Numbered from the stretch's first letter, positions 9,056 through 17,481 are shown. The stretch: DNA of 64,000 nt from UBA5070 sp035913415 (GCA_035913415.1 JAMIIV010000194.1:1-64000); one strand, 5' to 3'. Translations and numbers: made by a program. Notes: a model not told the origin generated them from the sequence alone.

Positions 9056-9322
9056 ATGTTCAATCCACTCAAAGCGCTGGGCGACTACGTCGGCGGCAAG
9101 GTCATCCGTCCGGTCCTTCGCACCCTCGCGGGCGAAGCCGGCGTCGAACTGCGTCGCACCAAGGAGCTGCGCCGCAAGGCGGCGGTGGCCGCGGTCGCCT
9201 ACGCCCAGGCCAAGGCGGTGGCCGGTCTCGCTCCCGAGCCGGCAAGCGCCCTCCAAGACACTTCCATGAACGCCTGGCAGGCCGTGATGCGCGGTCGCAC
9301 CATCAAGGGACGAGGCAGGTAA
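9056..9322 (+). CDS. Small basic protein between carboxyltransferase and biotin carrier
   Basis: An 88-residue very basic protein with no membrane segment. It starts 11 nt after the carboxyltransferase stop with a strong GAGGAGG site. I do not recognise it as a named family. Its place between carboxyltransferase and biotin carrier is where OadG/MmdD-type small subunits are normally encoded. Its middle is an alanine-rich helix (AAVAAVAYAQAKAVA) and its end reads W-x-x-x-x-x-GR-x-I-x-x-R, loosely like the C-terminal assembly region of those subunits. The usual N-terminal transmembrane helix is missing. A role in complex assembly is inference from position and this weak likeness. Confidence 0.6.
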   Translation: MFNPLKALGDYVGGKVIRPVLRTLAGEAGVELRRTKELRRKAAVAAVAYAQAKAVAGLAPEPASALQDTSMNAWQAVMRGRTIKGRGR

Positions 9323-9327
9323 CCCCC

Positions 9328-9789
9328 ATGAACATGAAGATCGTGATCGAAGGACGTTCGATGGACGTCCAGGTCGGAAGCCTCGAGGCCTCGCCCGTGG
9401 TCGTGATGGTCGACGGTGAGCGTTTCGAAGTCTGGCCCGAGGCGAAAGCCCCCGAGCCGGCTCCCGTCGCAGCTCCCGCCATCCAGCGGATTTCGTCGTC
9501 GCCGTCGAACATGTCGAAGGTGCCGGTCCCGGTGTGGAAGCCCCGCAAGACCGACGTCCTTCCCGGCACGGAGAACGCCATCATCGCTCCCATTCCCGGG
9601 GTGATCGTCAGCGTGGACATCAAGGTCGGCGACAAGGTCGAGTACGGCCAGGTGGTCTGCCTCCTGGAGGCCATGAAGATGCGCAACCCCCTGCGCGCCT
9701 CCAAAGCCGGCATCGTCACCGACGTCAAGATCGTCGCCGGCCAGCACGTGGCCTACCACGAGCAACTGATCGTGGTGTCGCCCTCCTGA
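9328..9789 (+). CDS. Biotin carboxyl carrier protein (1.3S type)
   Basis: A 153-residue biotinyl carrier. An N-terminal beta region of about 40 residues is followed by a proline/alanine linker, then a biotinyl domain from about residue 83 with IIAPIPGVIVSV and the biotinylation motif EAMKM (Lys117). It carries CO2 between active sites of the carboxyltransferases. It begins 5 nt after the preceding small gene and is last in the operon, ahead of a clear terminator. With the 12S subunit upstream and the 5S subunit convergent downstream it completes the three parts of a transcarboxylase. It could equally serve other biotin enzymes of the cell. Confidence 0.88.
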   Translation: MNMKIVIEGRSMDVQVGSLEASPVVVMVDGERFEVWPEAKAPEPAPVAAPAIQRISSSPSNMSKVPVPVWKPRKTDVLPGTENAIIAPIPGVIVSVDIKVGDKVEYGQVVCLLEAMKMRNPLRASKAGIVTDVKIVAGQHVAYHEQLIVVSPS

Positions 9790-9916
9790 GGCTGCCTCGT
9801 CGCGAATCCGCGGCTCCCCACCCCACCGCCCCCAACACGGACGGCAGCGGGGTGGTGTCGCGGCGGCTTCATCGACGATTCCGACCTCAAGTTCGACGAA
9901 TTCTGACACAAATGCG

Positions 9917-9944
9917 AAGGGGAGCCCAACAGGCTCCCCTTTTC
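9917..9944 (+). terminator. Terminator of the 12S/1.3S operon
   Basis: Perfect 8-bp stem GGGGAGCC/GGCTCCCC (9919-9939) with a 5-nt loop, followed directly by TTTT. Confidence 0.85.
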
Positions 9945-10048
9945 CGTTGCCCCCCCCTGCCTGGTGCTCCAGCCATTTCCAAATCCGACCACAGGGGTCG
10001 GCATGTCCTCGCGGAACATGCCGACGGCGACTCTCCCTTTGATCACGC

Positions 10049-10089
10049 CAAAAAGAAACGCCCTTCCCCCGGGAAGCGGGCGAAGGGCG
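10049..10089 (-). terminator. Terminator of the 5S carboxyltransferase gene
   Basis: On the minus strand the stem CGCCCTTC/GAAGGGCG (10059-10089) is followed by TTTCTTTTT, a good rho-independent terminator downstream of the gene ending at 10138. Confidence 0.82.
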
Positions 10090-10137
10090 TCGAGATTCCA
10101 CGTTCCCCGGGGATGGTTCCCGGGGGAGTGATTCTTC

Positions 10138-11604
10138 TTACTTGTACTCCTCGACCAGCACGTCCTTGCGCTGGCCGTCGACCGTGAGGGCGACGCGGCG
10201 GGTCTTGGCGATCTCGGTGGAGGTGGACACCTTGGCGGCGACGGTCTTGACCTCGGGCTTGGCGGTGCCGTTGAAGACGGCCTCGGTCTGCTGGGGGAAC
10301 ATCGCGTAGAGAACCGCGGCCTCGTCGGTGGCCGGCAGGTTCTTGGAGGCGAGCTCCTTCTTGAGGTCGTCCATCTTGGGGGCCAAGAGGTCCGCACCAC
10401 GGCACTCGGTGGGCTTCTGACCGGTCTGCTCGCAGACCAGCTTCAGGACGTCGGCGTCGATGGGTCCGGGGGTCTTGCCGTACTTACCCAGGACGATGTC
10501 CTTGGTGTTCTGGGCGATGATCTTCCAGCGGCCCATCTTCACGTTCATCATGGCCTGGGTGCCGACGATCTGCGAGGTGGGGGTCACCAGAGGGATCCAG
10601 CCCAGGCACTTGCGCACGTAGGTCATTTCGTCCATGACTTCCGCGACCTTGTCGCCCATTCCCTGCTCCTTGAGCTGGTTCAGGAAGTTCGACATCATGC
10701 CGCCGGGCACCTGGTAGCGCAGGATGCCCACGTCGGTGCGCTCGTTGTCGGGGCTGGTGTAGGCGGCCAGCTCCTGGTAGATGCCCTCGAAGTACTTCTG
10801 GAGCTCGAAAAGAGCCTCGCGGTCGTATTTGGGTCCGCGACCGGTGCCGGTGAGCATCTCTTCCATCAGGACGGTGTCGGGCTGACCCGTGCCGTTGGCG
10901 AACGGTGCGATGGAGCAGTCGAGAAGATCGGCACCGGCTTCCACCGCGGCGTAGTAGGCGGTGGTGGCCAGACCGGCGGTGTTGTGGCTGTGCACGGACA
11001 CGGGAATCTTGACCTTGCCCTTGATCGCCTTGACCAGATCGTACGAGACACGGGGAAGAAGCAGGCCCGCCATGTCCTTGACGCAGATGGAGTCGGCTCC
11101 CATTTCCTCGAGTTCGACGGCCATCTGGACGAACGACTCGATGGTGTGGACCGGCGAGATGGTGTACGAAAGTGCGCCCTGGGCGTGGCCGCCGAATTCC
11201 TTGGTGGCCGCGATGGCGGTCTTGACGTTGCGGATGTCGTTCAGCGCGTCGAAGATGCGCAGGTTGGTCATGCCGGCATCGATGGAGCACTTCACGAAGG
11301 CGCGTACGACGTCGTCGGGGAAGGCCGTGTACTGGACGATGTTCTGGCCGCGCAGCAGCATCTGGTGCGGGGTCTTGGGCGAGAGTTTCTTGAGCGCACG
11401 AAGGCGGTCGAAGGGGTTCTCTGCGAGGTAGCGCAGGCAGGAGTCGATGATGGCTCCTCCCCAGGTTTCCAGCGCGTTGAAGCCCATGTTGTCGAGCTTC
11501 TCGACAACCGGCAGCATCTGCGCGGTCTTCATGCGCGTGGCGGCGAGGGACTGGTGTCCATCGCGAAGGACGGTCTGGTTGAACTTGACCTGGGTCTTCG
11601 ACAT
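10138..11604 (-). CDS. Transcarboxylase 5S-type / pyruvate carboxyltransferase subunit
   Basis: A 488-residue TIM-barrel carboxyltransferase of the pyruvate carboxylase/OadA family, which moves carboxyl groups between biotin and pyruvate/oxaloacetate. The metal and substrate residues of the family are visible: TVLRDGHQS (Asp15), the carbamylated-lysine motif ICVKD (Lys176) and the metal-binding HSHN (His205, His207). It ends with a conserved-carboxylase-type helical region but has no EAMKM biotin domain, unlike OadA or PycB and like the 5S subunit of Propionibacterium transcarboxylase, whose length (about 505) it matches. AGAGGAAGG precedes the ATG. It is convergent with the 12S/1.3S operon. 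Alternative: alpha subunit of a split pyruvate carboxylase or oxaloacetate decarboxylase using a separate carrier. Confidence 0.85.
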   Translation of the reverse strand: MSKTQVKFNQTVLRDGHQSLAATRMKTAQMLPVVEKLDNMGFNALETWGGAIIDSCLRYLAENPFDRLRALKKLSPKTPHQMLLRGQNIVQYTAFPDDVVRAFVKCSIDAGMTNLRIFDALNDIRNVKTAIAATKEFGGHAQGALSYTISPVHTIESFVQMAVELEEMGADSICVKDMAGLLLPRVSYDLVKAIKGKVKIPVSVHSHNTAGLATTAYYAAVEAGADLLDCSIAPFANGTGQPDTVLMEEMLTGTGRGPKYDREALFELQKYFEGIYQELAAYTSPDNERTDVGILRYQVPGGMMSNFLNQLKEQGMGDKVAEVMDEMTYVRKCLGWIPLVTPTSQIVGTQAMMNVKMGRWKIIAQNTKDIVLGKYGKTPGPIDADVLKLVCEQTGQKPTECRGADLLAPKMDDLKKELASKNLPATDEAAVLYAMFPQQTEAVFNGTAKPEVKTVAAKVSTSTEIAKTRRVALTVDGQRKDVLVEEYK

Positions 11605-11751
11605 GTCGGGCCTTCCTCTGATCCATTCCCGGACAAACGGCGTCCGGGCGTGCTTCGTGATTGGATCTTCGTTGCCTGGGTTGATCGGGCAGTCCGCAAG
11701 ATAGGGATTCTGGATCGGATCGTCCAGTAGGAAACGGGGGTTCGAGCGAGC

Positions 11752-12312
11752 TCAGCCCGCCGTGGAATCGGGTTGCGCCCGCAGGGAATCCAGACGGAAC
11801 CGAACGGACCGTGTGCGTCCCCCATCCCCACCGCCCCCGTTGAGCAGATCGACCTGCACCCAACGTGGCCGCGAAGCGGTGTCCATGTCCAATCCGATCC
11901 CCATCGCGCCGGTGTCGGCGGTCGCCACCCGGGCCATCGCGGTGGCCAGGGCCATGCGATCGAAATCGCTGGTGGCCCAGGTCGCATTCCAGTCGACACA
12001 CCCCGACCGAAAACCTGCGGAGCCATCTTCACCTTCCAGGGAGTCCATGTACCGGAGCGCGTTGGCATCCAACGATCCCGCTGCGCGTTCCTGCTTGGCT
12101 TTCCCCTCCCGCGAGGCCATCAGCGAATCCCAGCTTCCCCCCACACGGGCCCACTGCAATTCGATGCGCTCACGCTCGGCCTTGGTGCCGAGGGTATCGG
12201 ACCAGATGCGCACCTGGTCGCACCGAGCGGTCTGCGTGGTTTCGCGACAGGCGACCAAGCCGACCAGAAAAACACCGAGACACAGAGGGCGGAAGATGGA
12301 TTTGACGGACAT
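11752..12312 (-). CDS. Hypothetical lipoprotein
   Basis: A 186-residue protein with a signal peptide ending in lipobox LVAC (Cys22), so probably membrane anchored. The mature part is polar, has a DQVRIWSDTLG segment, a charged middle rich in Arg/Glu, and a glycine-rich stretch (NGGGGDGG) near the end. I recognise no family. It lies alone between the 5S gene and the divergent ychF gene. It may be specific to this lineage. Confidence 0.65.
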   Translation of the reverse strand: MSVKSIFRPLCLGVFLVGLVACRETTQTARCDQVRIWSDTLGTKAERERIELQWARVGGSWDSLMASREGKAKQERAAGSLDANALRYMDSLEGEDGSAGFRSGCVDWNATWATSDFDRMALATAMARVATADTGAMGIGLDMDTASRPRWVQVDLLNGGGGDGGRTRSVRFRLDSLRAQPDSTAG

Positions 12313-12448
12313 GCAGACAAAGATGCCTCAGTGGTACGCACCAACAAGTCAACCACGGCGAGGACCGCTGTACCGGCCGCAGGAGGTATCGTGTCCTCAC
12401 CTTTGCCCATACGTCGCCCCTATTCGCAGGTTCTACCTTTGGCGCCCT

Positions 12449-13549
12449 ATGGCTTCTGGAATTCAGTGCGGCATTGTCGGACTACCCAATGTGGGCAAGT
12501 CCACCATCTTCAACGCGATCACCAACGCGGGGGCCCAAGCGGCCAACTACCCGTTCTGCACGGTCGATCCCAACGTCGGCACCGTCACGGTCCCCGACAA
12601 ACGCGTGGATCGTCTCGCCGAGGTGGTCAAGCCTCGGGCCGTCCAGCGGGCGGTCATGCAGTTCGTGGACATTGCCGGACTGGTGCGCGGCGCCTCCACA
12701 GGCGAAGGCCTGGGGAACCAGTTCCTGTCACACATCCGCGAGGTGGACGCCATCCTGCACGTGGTCCGCTGTTTCGAAGACGGCGACGTCACCCACGTCG
12801 AAGGCTCCGTGGATCCTCTGCGCGACATCGGGATCATCGACACCGAACTGGCCCTGAAGGATCTGGATTCGGTCCAGAAGCGCCTGGCCAAGGACGAACG
12901 CGCCGCCAAGGGCCCGGACAAACGAGCCAAGGTGGCCGTCGATGTCTGGCAGAAGCTGCTGGCCGCCCTGGACCAGGGCCAAGCCGCCCGCACGGTGCCC
13001 CTCAACGAAGACGAGGCCGCGATCGCCCGCGAGCTTCAGCTTCTGACCGCCAAACCCATCCTGTACTGTTGCAACGTCCTGGAATCGGAAATCCACACCG
13101 GCAACAAGTACGTCGAGATCGTCCGTGCCCACGCTGCCACCGAAGGCGCCGGCGTAGTGGTCATCTCGGGCAAGATCGAAGCCGAACTCTCGCAGTTGGA
13201 ACCCGAAGAAAAAGCCGTGTTCCTCGAAGAACTGGGGCTGAAGGAGTCCGGCCTGGATTCCGTGATCCAAGCCGCCTACGCCCTGCTGGGCCTGTCCACC
13301 TACTTCACCGCGGGTGTCCAGGAGGTTCGCGCCTGGACCTTCCGGACCGGCTCCAAGGGGCCCGTCTGCGCCGGGGTCATCCACTCCGACTTCGAACGCG
13401 GGTTCATCCGTGCCGAAACCATCGCCTGGAAGGACTTCGAGACCCACGGCTCGCAGCAGGCGTGCAAGGAAAAGGGCCTCCAGCGCTCCGAAGGCAAGGA
13501 ATACGTGGTCCAGGACGGCGACATCCTGCACTTCCTGTTCAACGTGTAA
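12449..13549 (+). CDS. ychF: Redox-regulated ATPase/GTPase YchF
   Basis: A 366-residue Obg-family P-loop protein. The N-terminus has the Walker A motif GLPNVGKST (residues 11-19) and DIAGLVRGA switch II. The NKxD position reads CNVLE, the altered specificity motif seen in YchF, which prefers ATP. The C-terminal TGS-like domain is visible in AWTFRTGSKGPVCAGVIHSDFERGFIRAE and ends in GDILHFLFNV, as in essentially all YchF proteins. It binds ribosomes and is linked to stress responses. Upstream in-frame sequence is open but without family similarity, so the ATG at 12449 is used. Monocistronic. Confidence 0.95.
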   Translation: MASGIQCGIVGLPNVGKSTIFNAITNAGAQAANYPFCTVDPNVGTVTVPDKRVDRLAEVVKPRAVQRAVMQFVDIAGLVRGASTGEGLGNQFLSHIREVDAILHVVRCFEDGDVTHVEGSVDPLRDIGIIDTELALKDLDSVQKRLAKDERAAKGPDKRAKVAVDVWQKLLAALDQGQAARTVPLNEDEAAIARELQLLTAKPILYCCNVLESEIHTGNKYVEIVRAHAATEGAGVVVISGKIEAELSQLEPEEKAVFLEELGLKESGLDSVIQAAYALLGLSTYFTAGVQEVRAWTFRTGSKGPVCAGVIHSDFERGFIRAETIAWKDFETHGSQQACKEKGLQRSEGKEYVVQDGDILHFLFNV

Positions 13550-13703
13550 GCCCAAATAGCGTCTAGATACCCGGGACCCGTCGAATCCCCCTCGGCCGTG
13601 TCCGGTGGTCGAGCTGGTGCCCGGTGGTCGGGCTTGTCGAGACCAGCCGGGTGGGTCTCGACAGGCTCGACCACCGGCGGCTCGGCCACCGGGATTTTGC
13701 CGT
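13550..13703. repeat. Dispersed palindromic repeat, copy A
   Basis: Within this stretch 13621-13677 is an inverted repeat: a left arm GGTGGTCGGG...TCGAGACCA, about 8 nt of spacer, and a right arm GGTCTCGACA...CGACCACCGG. A half copy (GGTGGTCGAGCTGGTG) precedes it at about 13604. The same element occurs at 22276-22330 and 36065-36120. It resembles REP-type intergenic palindromes. No gene is visible in this 154-bp stretch. Confidence 0.8.
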
Positions 13704-13998
13704 CCTTCACGCATAAAATTCCCTGTTGGCTTGAACCTCGGCCACAGGCCTTGCGACCAAAGCTACAGGACTCTCCGGTTGCCGGACATTTCCTGCGGGG
13801 TCCGCGCCTTCGCGTGGGTTTTGTCGGAAACGGCCCCTCCTACCGAAGTGGCCTGGCTCTTTCCAGTCCTTCACCCCTAAATTTTCCTGTTGGCCTGAAC
13901 CTGGGCCACAGGCCTTGCGACCAAAGCTACAGGACTCTCCGGTTGCCGGACATTTCCTGCGGAGTCGGGCCTTCGCGTGGGTTTTGTCGGAAACGGCC
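13704..13998 (+). promoter_or_regulatory. Tandem structured-RNA-like leader of the first GH5 gene
   Basis: Two copies (about 13704-13835 and 13868-13998) of a ~131-nt unit are spaced exactly 164 bp apart in the leader of a GH5 cellulase gene. Each has the invariant run GCGACCAAAGCTACAGGACT followed by CTCCGGTTGCCGGAC. In copy 1 GGACTC can pair with GGGTCC; in copy 2 the same strand pairs with GAGTC, so the stem is kept although the partner changed. The core recalls the GEMM (cyclic-di-GMP-I) riboswitch run GACGCAAAGC..ACAGGG.CT, but the third arm would be unusually short. A tandem riboswitch is the favoured reading; exact class unproven. A third CATTCACCCACAAA start-like element lies at 14031, just before the gene. 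Confidence 0.55.
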
Positions 13999-14059
13999 AG
14001 CAGGAGTGACCAATGTGTGGCATTTTGCAGTCATTCACCCACAAATCAAGGTGTCCATC

Positions 14060-15691
14060 ATGAACGCCCGTATCGCCCTTCTTGCCCTTCTCGCCACTGC
14101 GGGTGTCAGTCAGGCCATCGCGCCCGTCGAAGCCTATGGCAATCTCAAGGTCAACAAGACCACCGCCAAACTCACCGACTCCGCAGGAAATCCCGTGACC
14201 CTGCGCGGCATGAGCTTCTTCGAGAGCAAACACCCCAACGGCGGCAAGTACTACAACTCCAACGTTGTGAATTGGCTGGCCACCGATTGGAACGTCACCT
14301 TGGTGCGCGCCGCGATGGGTGTCACCACCGAGTCGTACACCGGGGGTGTGAACAAGGGCTATATCGAAGACCCCGTCGGCAACCAGGACCGCGTCGAGCG
14401 TGTCATCCAGGGCGCCATCGACGCAGGCATCTACGTGATCGTCGACTGGCACCTGCTCTCGAGTCGCGGCGGTGGTTGCGCCGACCAAGGCTGCACCAGC
14501 TACGCCGTCACCTTCTTCGGGGAACTCGCCAAGAAATACGGCAACACCCCCAACCTGATCTGGGAAATCTGGAACGAGCCCACCGTCGGCTGGTCCACGG
14601 TTGCCAATCATGCCAAGCAGGTGATTCCCGCCATTCGCAAGTACTCGAACAACCCCATTGTGGTCGGAAGCTCGGGATACTCCTCCAACCCGCAAGAAGC
14701 GGGCTCGGAGCTCGATTCCTACGACAACATCATGTACTCCCTGCACTTCTACGCGGCCCAGGGAAGCCATGACAACTACAAGTCCAACATCACCTCCGCC
14801 ATGAGCAAGAAGCACGCGGTCATGGTCACGGAATGGGGTGTCTCCGACGCCGAGGGTGGCGCCAACGGCACCATCAGCCTGGGCAACTCGCAAACTTGGC
14901 TGGACTGGATGGACCAGAACGGCATCTCGAACGCCAACTGGTCCATCACCGACAAGGAAGAGACCTGCTCGGCGGTGAAGCCGGGCACCACCAACCTGGG
15001 TGGCTGGGCGGCCTCCGACCTCACCGCTGGCGGCACCTTCTTGAAGGCGTACTTCTTGAAGAAGAACCTCTACAACGGTGCGCGTTTCACCCTCCCCGAC
15101 ACCACCACCAAAATCATCTCCGCCCTCAAGGCCGACACCGTTGCGTTGCACGTCAATGGTGTGGACACAATCACCTTCGGCGCCCAGTACAACAAGACCG
15201 TCAAGTCGTGGACCCTCACCCTCACGGGAAAGACCTCCGGCGCGGTCTACACCGCCACCGGCAATCTCACTTCGGCCGTGAGCGTCAAATGGGCCGCCAC
15301 CATGAAGAAGGCCTTCACCACCAAGACCTTCCAGGCGGGTGAAGACGTTGTTGCCACCCTCACTCCGGCTGGCAAGGTCGCGGCCTCGGCCACCACTACG
15401 GTGAAGGTGCTCGCCGCCGTGGGAACCACACCCCGTGTGCAGGCTCTGGAAATGGGCTGGAACGAAGGACGCATCACGCTTCCCTCCACCAACTTGATGA
15501 ACGGCCAAGACGTTACGGTTCGGCTTGTCGGACTCGACGGACGCACCTTGTGGTCCAAGTCCGCCACCGTCCAAGACCACGAAGGCGGAGCCGCCATCGC
15601 TCTCGATCGCCCCGACATCCGCTCCCTGGCCATCCTGGAAGTAGACGGCGGCCAGTCGCGGTTCCGCGGAAAACTCCATCCCAGGTTCTGA
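14060..15691 (+). CDS. Secreted GH5 endoglucanase (first of a tandem pair)
   Basis: A 543-residue secreted glycoside hydrolase family 5 enzyme that should cut beta-1,4-glucans. A signal peptide ends near residue 19. The catalytic TIM barrel spans about 25-320, with LRGMSFF at its start, the substrate-binding VDWH, the acid/base motif WEIWNEP (Glu173) and the nucleophile motif VTEWG (Glu258). A beta-sandwich module follows (about 350-450). The last ~80 residues have a VRLVGLDGRTLWS pattern shared with other secreted proteins here, resembling a C-terminal sorting domain. AAGG lies 8 nt before the ATG. The gene carries the tandem RNA leader. Its neighbour downstream is a paralog. Confidence 0.92.
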   Translation: MNARIALLALLATAGVSQAIAPVEAYGNLKVNKTTAKLTDSAGNPVTLRGMSFFESKHPNGGKYYNSNVVNWLATDWNVTLVRAAMGVTTESYTGGVNKGYIEDPVGNQDRVERVIQGAIDAGIYVIVDWHLLSSRGGGCADQGCTSYAVTFFGELAKKYGNTPNLIWEIWNEPTVGWSTVANHAKQVIPAIRKYSNNPIVVGSSGYSSNPQEAGSELDSYDNIMYSLHFYAAQGSHDNYKSNITSAMSKKHAVMVTEWGVSDAEGGANGTISLGNSQTWLDWMDQNGISNANWSITDKEETCSAVKPGTTNLGGWAASDLTAGGTFLKAYFLKKNLYNGARFTLPDTTTKIISALKADTVALHVNGVDTITFGAQYNKTVKSWTLTLTGKTSGAVYTATGNLTSAVSVKWAATMKKAFTTKTFQAGEDVVATLTPAGKVAASATTTVKVLAAVGTTPRVQALEMGWNEGRITLPSTNLMNGQDVTVRLVGLDGRTLWSKSATVQDHEGGAAIALDRPDIRSLAILEVDGGQSRFRGKLHPRF

Positions 15692-15712
15692 TCCGGGTTC
15701 ATTCTGCCCTCT

Positions 15713-15751
15713 CCAGGCGCTCCGGCAACCGGGGCGCCTTTGCTATTTCTC
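15713..15751 (+). terminator. Terminator between the GH5 genes
   Basis: An 11-bp stem AGGCGCTCCGG/CCGGGGCGCCT (15715-15739) with loop CAA is followed by TTTGCTATTTCT. The first GH5 gene is thus probably a separate unit from the second. Confidence 0.8.
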
Positions 15752-15865
15752 CCTGGAAGCCCCTCCGACTCCCAGGTCCAACACGACTTGCTTCTTGGCG
15801 AATTCCCGCCCCTGTTTCCTCCGGCTCGTGCCTCCCGGTCGCGCCGATCTTCCGAAAGGAACACC

Positions 15866-17470
15866 ATGAATCGCTTCTTCCGCCTCCTCACCGCCGTGGC
15901 TCTCGCTGCCGGCCTGAGCCACGCCATCAGCGCCGTCGAGGCTCACGGCAGCCTGAAGGTCACCGGGAGCAACCTCTGTGATTCCACCGGCAAGCCGGTG
16001 ACGTTGCGCGGCATGAGCCTCTACTGGAGCATGCACCCCACCGGCTACCAGTACTGGACCGAGGGTGTCGTGAAGTGGCTGCAGTCCGATTGGAACGTGA
16101 CCGTAGTGCGCGCGGCCATGGGTGTCGAGACCGACGAAGGCTCGGGAAACAAGGGCTGGATCGACGATCCCAAGACCCAATACGAACGTCTGGACAAGGT
16201 GATGCAGGCGGCTGTCGAAGCGGGCATCTACGTGGTCGTCGACTGGCACGCGCACATGATGCACACCGATTCGGCCAAGATCTTCTTCGACTCGATGGCC
16301 CGCAAGTGGGGCAACACGCCCAACGTCATCTGGGAAATCTGGAACGAACCCAACATGGATCTGGAACTGGGACCCGTGTACACCTGGGCCGAAATCGCCC
16401 AGTACGCGGCACAGGTCATTCCGGTCATCCGCAAGTACAGCAAGAATCCCATCATTGTGGGAACCCCCATCTATTCCTCGACCCCACACCAGGTTGGCAC
16501 CGAGCTCCACGCGTTCACCAACATCTTGTACACCCTCCACTTCTACGCCACCACACACACCTTCCGGAATGTCATCGGGGAGGCCATGGGCCAAGGGCAC
16601 GCGGTCTTCGCCTCCGAGTGGGGTACGACCTTGGCCAGCGGCTCCGGCACGGTCAATCTGACCTCCTCCCAGCTCTGGCTCGACACCATGGACGCCCGCG
16701 GGGTCTCCAGTTGCAACTGGTCCATCGCCGATGCCGTCGAAACCTCTGCCGCCCTGGTCCCCAAGGCATCTCCCGCAGGTGGCTGGGACACCACCATGCT
16801 GAAGCTCTCCGGCCAATTCGTGCGTCGCTACTTCCGCGCCAAGAACCTCTTCAACGGCGCCCGCTACACCGGCCCGGACACCACCACGCTCATGACCCTT
16901 CCCCTGACGCCCTCCAGGAACATGGTCCTCGCCAACGGCTCGGATACGGTCGTGTTCAAGGCCCGCTACAGCAAGATGGTCACGTCCTGGCAGCTCACGC
17001 TCACAGGCCAGACCTCGGGCGCCGTCTTCACCGCCAGCGGCGCCAGCACCGACAGTGTCAGCGTGAAATGGGCCGCCACCATGAAAAAAGCCTTCACCAC
17101 CAAGACCTTCCAGAATGGCGAGATCGTGCAAGCGGTGCTGACTCCCGTCAGCGGCTCGGGTGCGGCAGCCTGCTTGGCCACGGTTGGCATCGGGGTCACC
17201 TCGGTCGGCCCTCGTGCGATTCCCGTCAGCGCTTCGTGGGGTTCCACCCTCACCGTTCCGGGAGCAACTCTCGCGGGCACCTCGCGCTCGGTGGTTGTCC
17301 GCCTGATCGGCATGGATGGCCGGGTGATGTCCACCCATTCGGCCGCCGCCGAAAACGTGCCGGGCGGCATCTCGGTGCTGTTGGCGCGCCCGCGCCAGTC
17401 CACCCTGGCCCTGCTGGAAATCGAATCCGGCGACAAGGTCTACCGCGCCAAGCTCGCCCCGACCTTCTGA
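15866..17470 (+). CDS. Secreted GH5 endoglucanase (second of the pair)
   Basis: A 534-residue GH5 protein, clearly a duplicate of its upstream neighbour with the same layout. It has a signal peptide to about residue 20, a TIM barrel with VDWH, acid/base WEIWNEP (Glu161) and nucleophile SEWG (Glu251). Then come the same beta-sandwich module (compare KWAATMKKAFTTKTF, identical in both) and the same C-terminal VRLIGMDGR tail. A strong GAAAGGAAC site precedes the ATG at 15866. The structured leader of the first gene is not duplicated, so the two copies are probably regulated differently. Confidence 0.92.
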   Translation: MNRFFRLLTAVALAAGLSHAISAVEAHGSLKVTGSNLCDSTGKPVTLRGMSLYWSMHPTGYQYWTEGVVKWLQSDWNVTVVRAAMGVETDEGSGNKGWIDDPKTQYERLDKVMQAAVEAGIYVVVDWHAHMMHTDSAKIFFDSMARKWGNTPNVIWEIWNEPNMDLELGPVYTWAEIAQYAAQVIPVIRKYSKNPIIVGTPIYSSTPHQVGTELHAFTNILYTLHFYATTHTFRNVIGEAMGQGHAVFASEWGTTLASGSGTVNLTSSQLWLDTMDARGVSSCNWSIADAVETSAALVPKASPAGGWDTTMLKLSGQFVRRYFRAKNLFNGARYTGPDTTTLMTLPLTPSRNMVLANGSDTVVFKARYSKMVTSWQLTLTGQTSGAVFTASGASTDSVSVKWAATMKKAFTTKTFQNGEIVQAVLTPVSGSGAAACLATVGIGVTSVGPRAIPVSASWGSTLTVPGATLAGTSRSVVVRLIGMDGRVMSTHSAAAENVPGGISVLLARPRQSTLALLEIESGDKVYRAKLAPTF

Positions 17471-17481
17471 TCCTTGGCTTT

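Larger units (their letters stand above)
9790..10137. other. Intergenic region between convergent carboxyltransferase genes
   Basis: About 350 bp with no credible gene. It holds a terminator for each of the two converging units and a third, T-less hairpin (CCCCGGG/CCCGGGG, about 10106-10127) just after the stop of the 5S gene. Otherwise nothing was seen. Confidence 0.6.

Noticed and set aside
9850..9906. Short open stretch ending GGFIDDSDLKFDEF before a stop, possibly a gene remnant
   Set aside because: There is no start codon or ribosome site and no similarity to a neighbour; it is too short to support as a gene.
13704..13998. Possible CRISPR array
   Set aside because: Only two units are present, each ~131 nt with matching insides; there are no short equal repeats with unique spacers and no cas genes.
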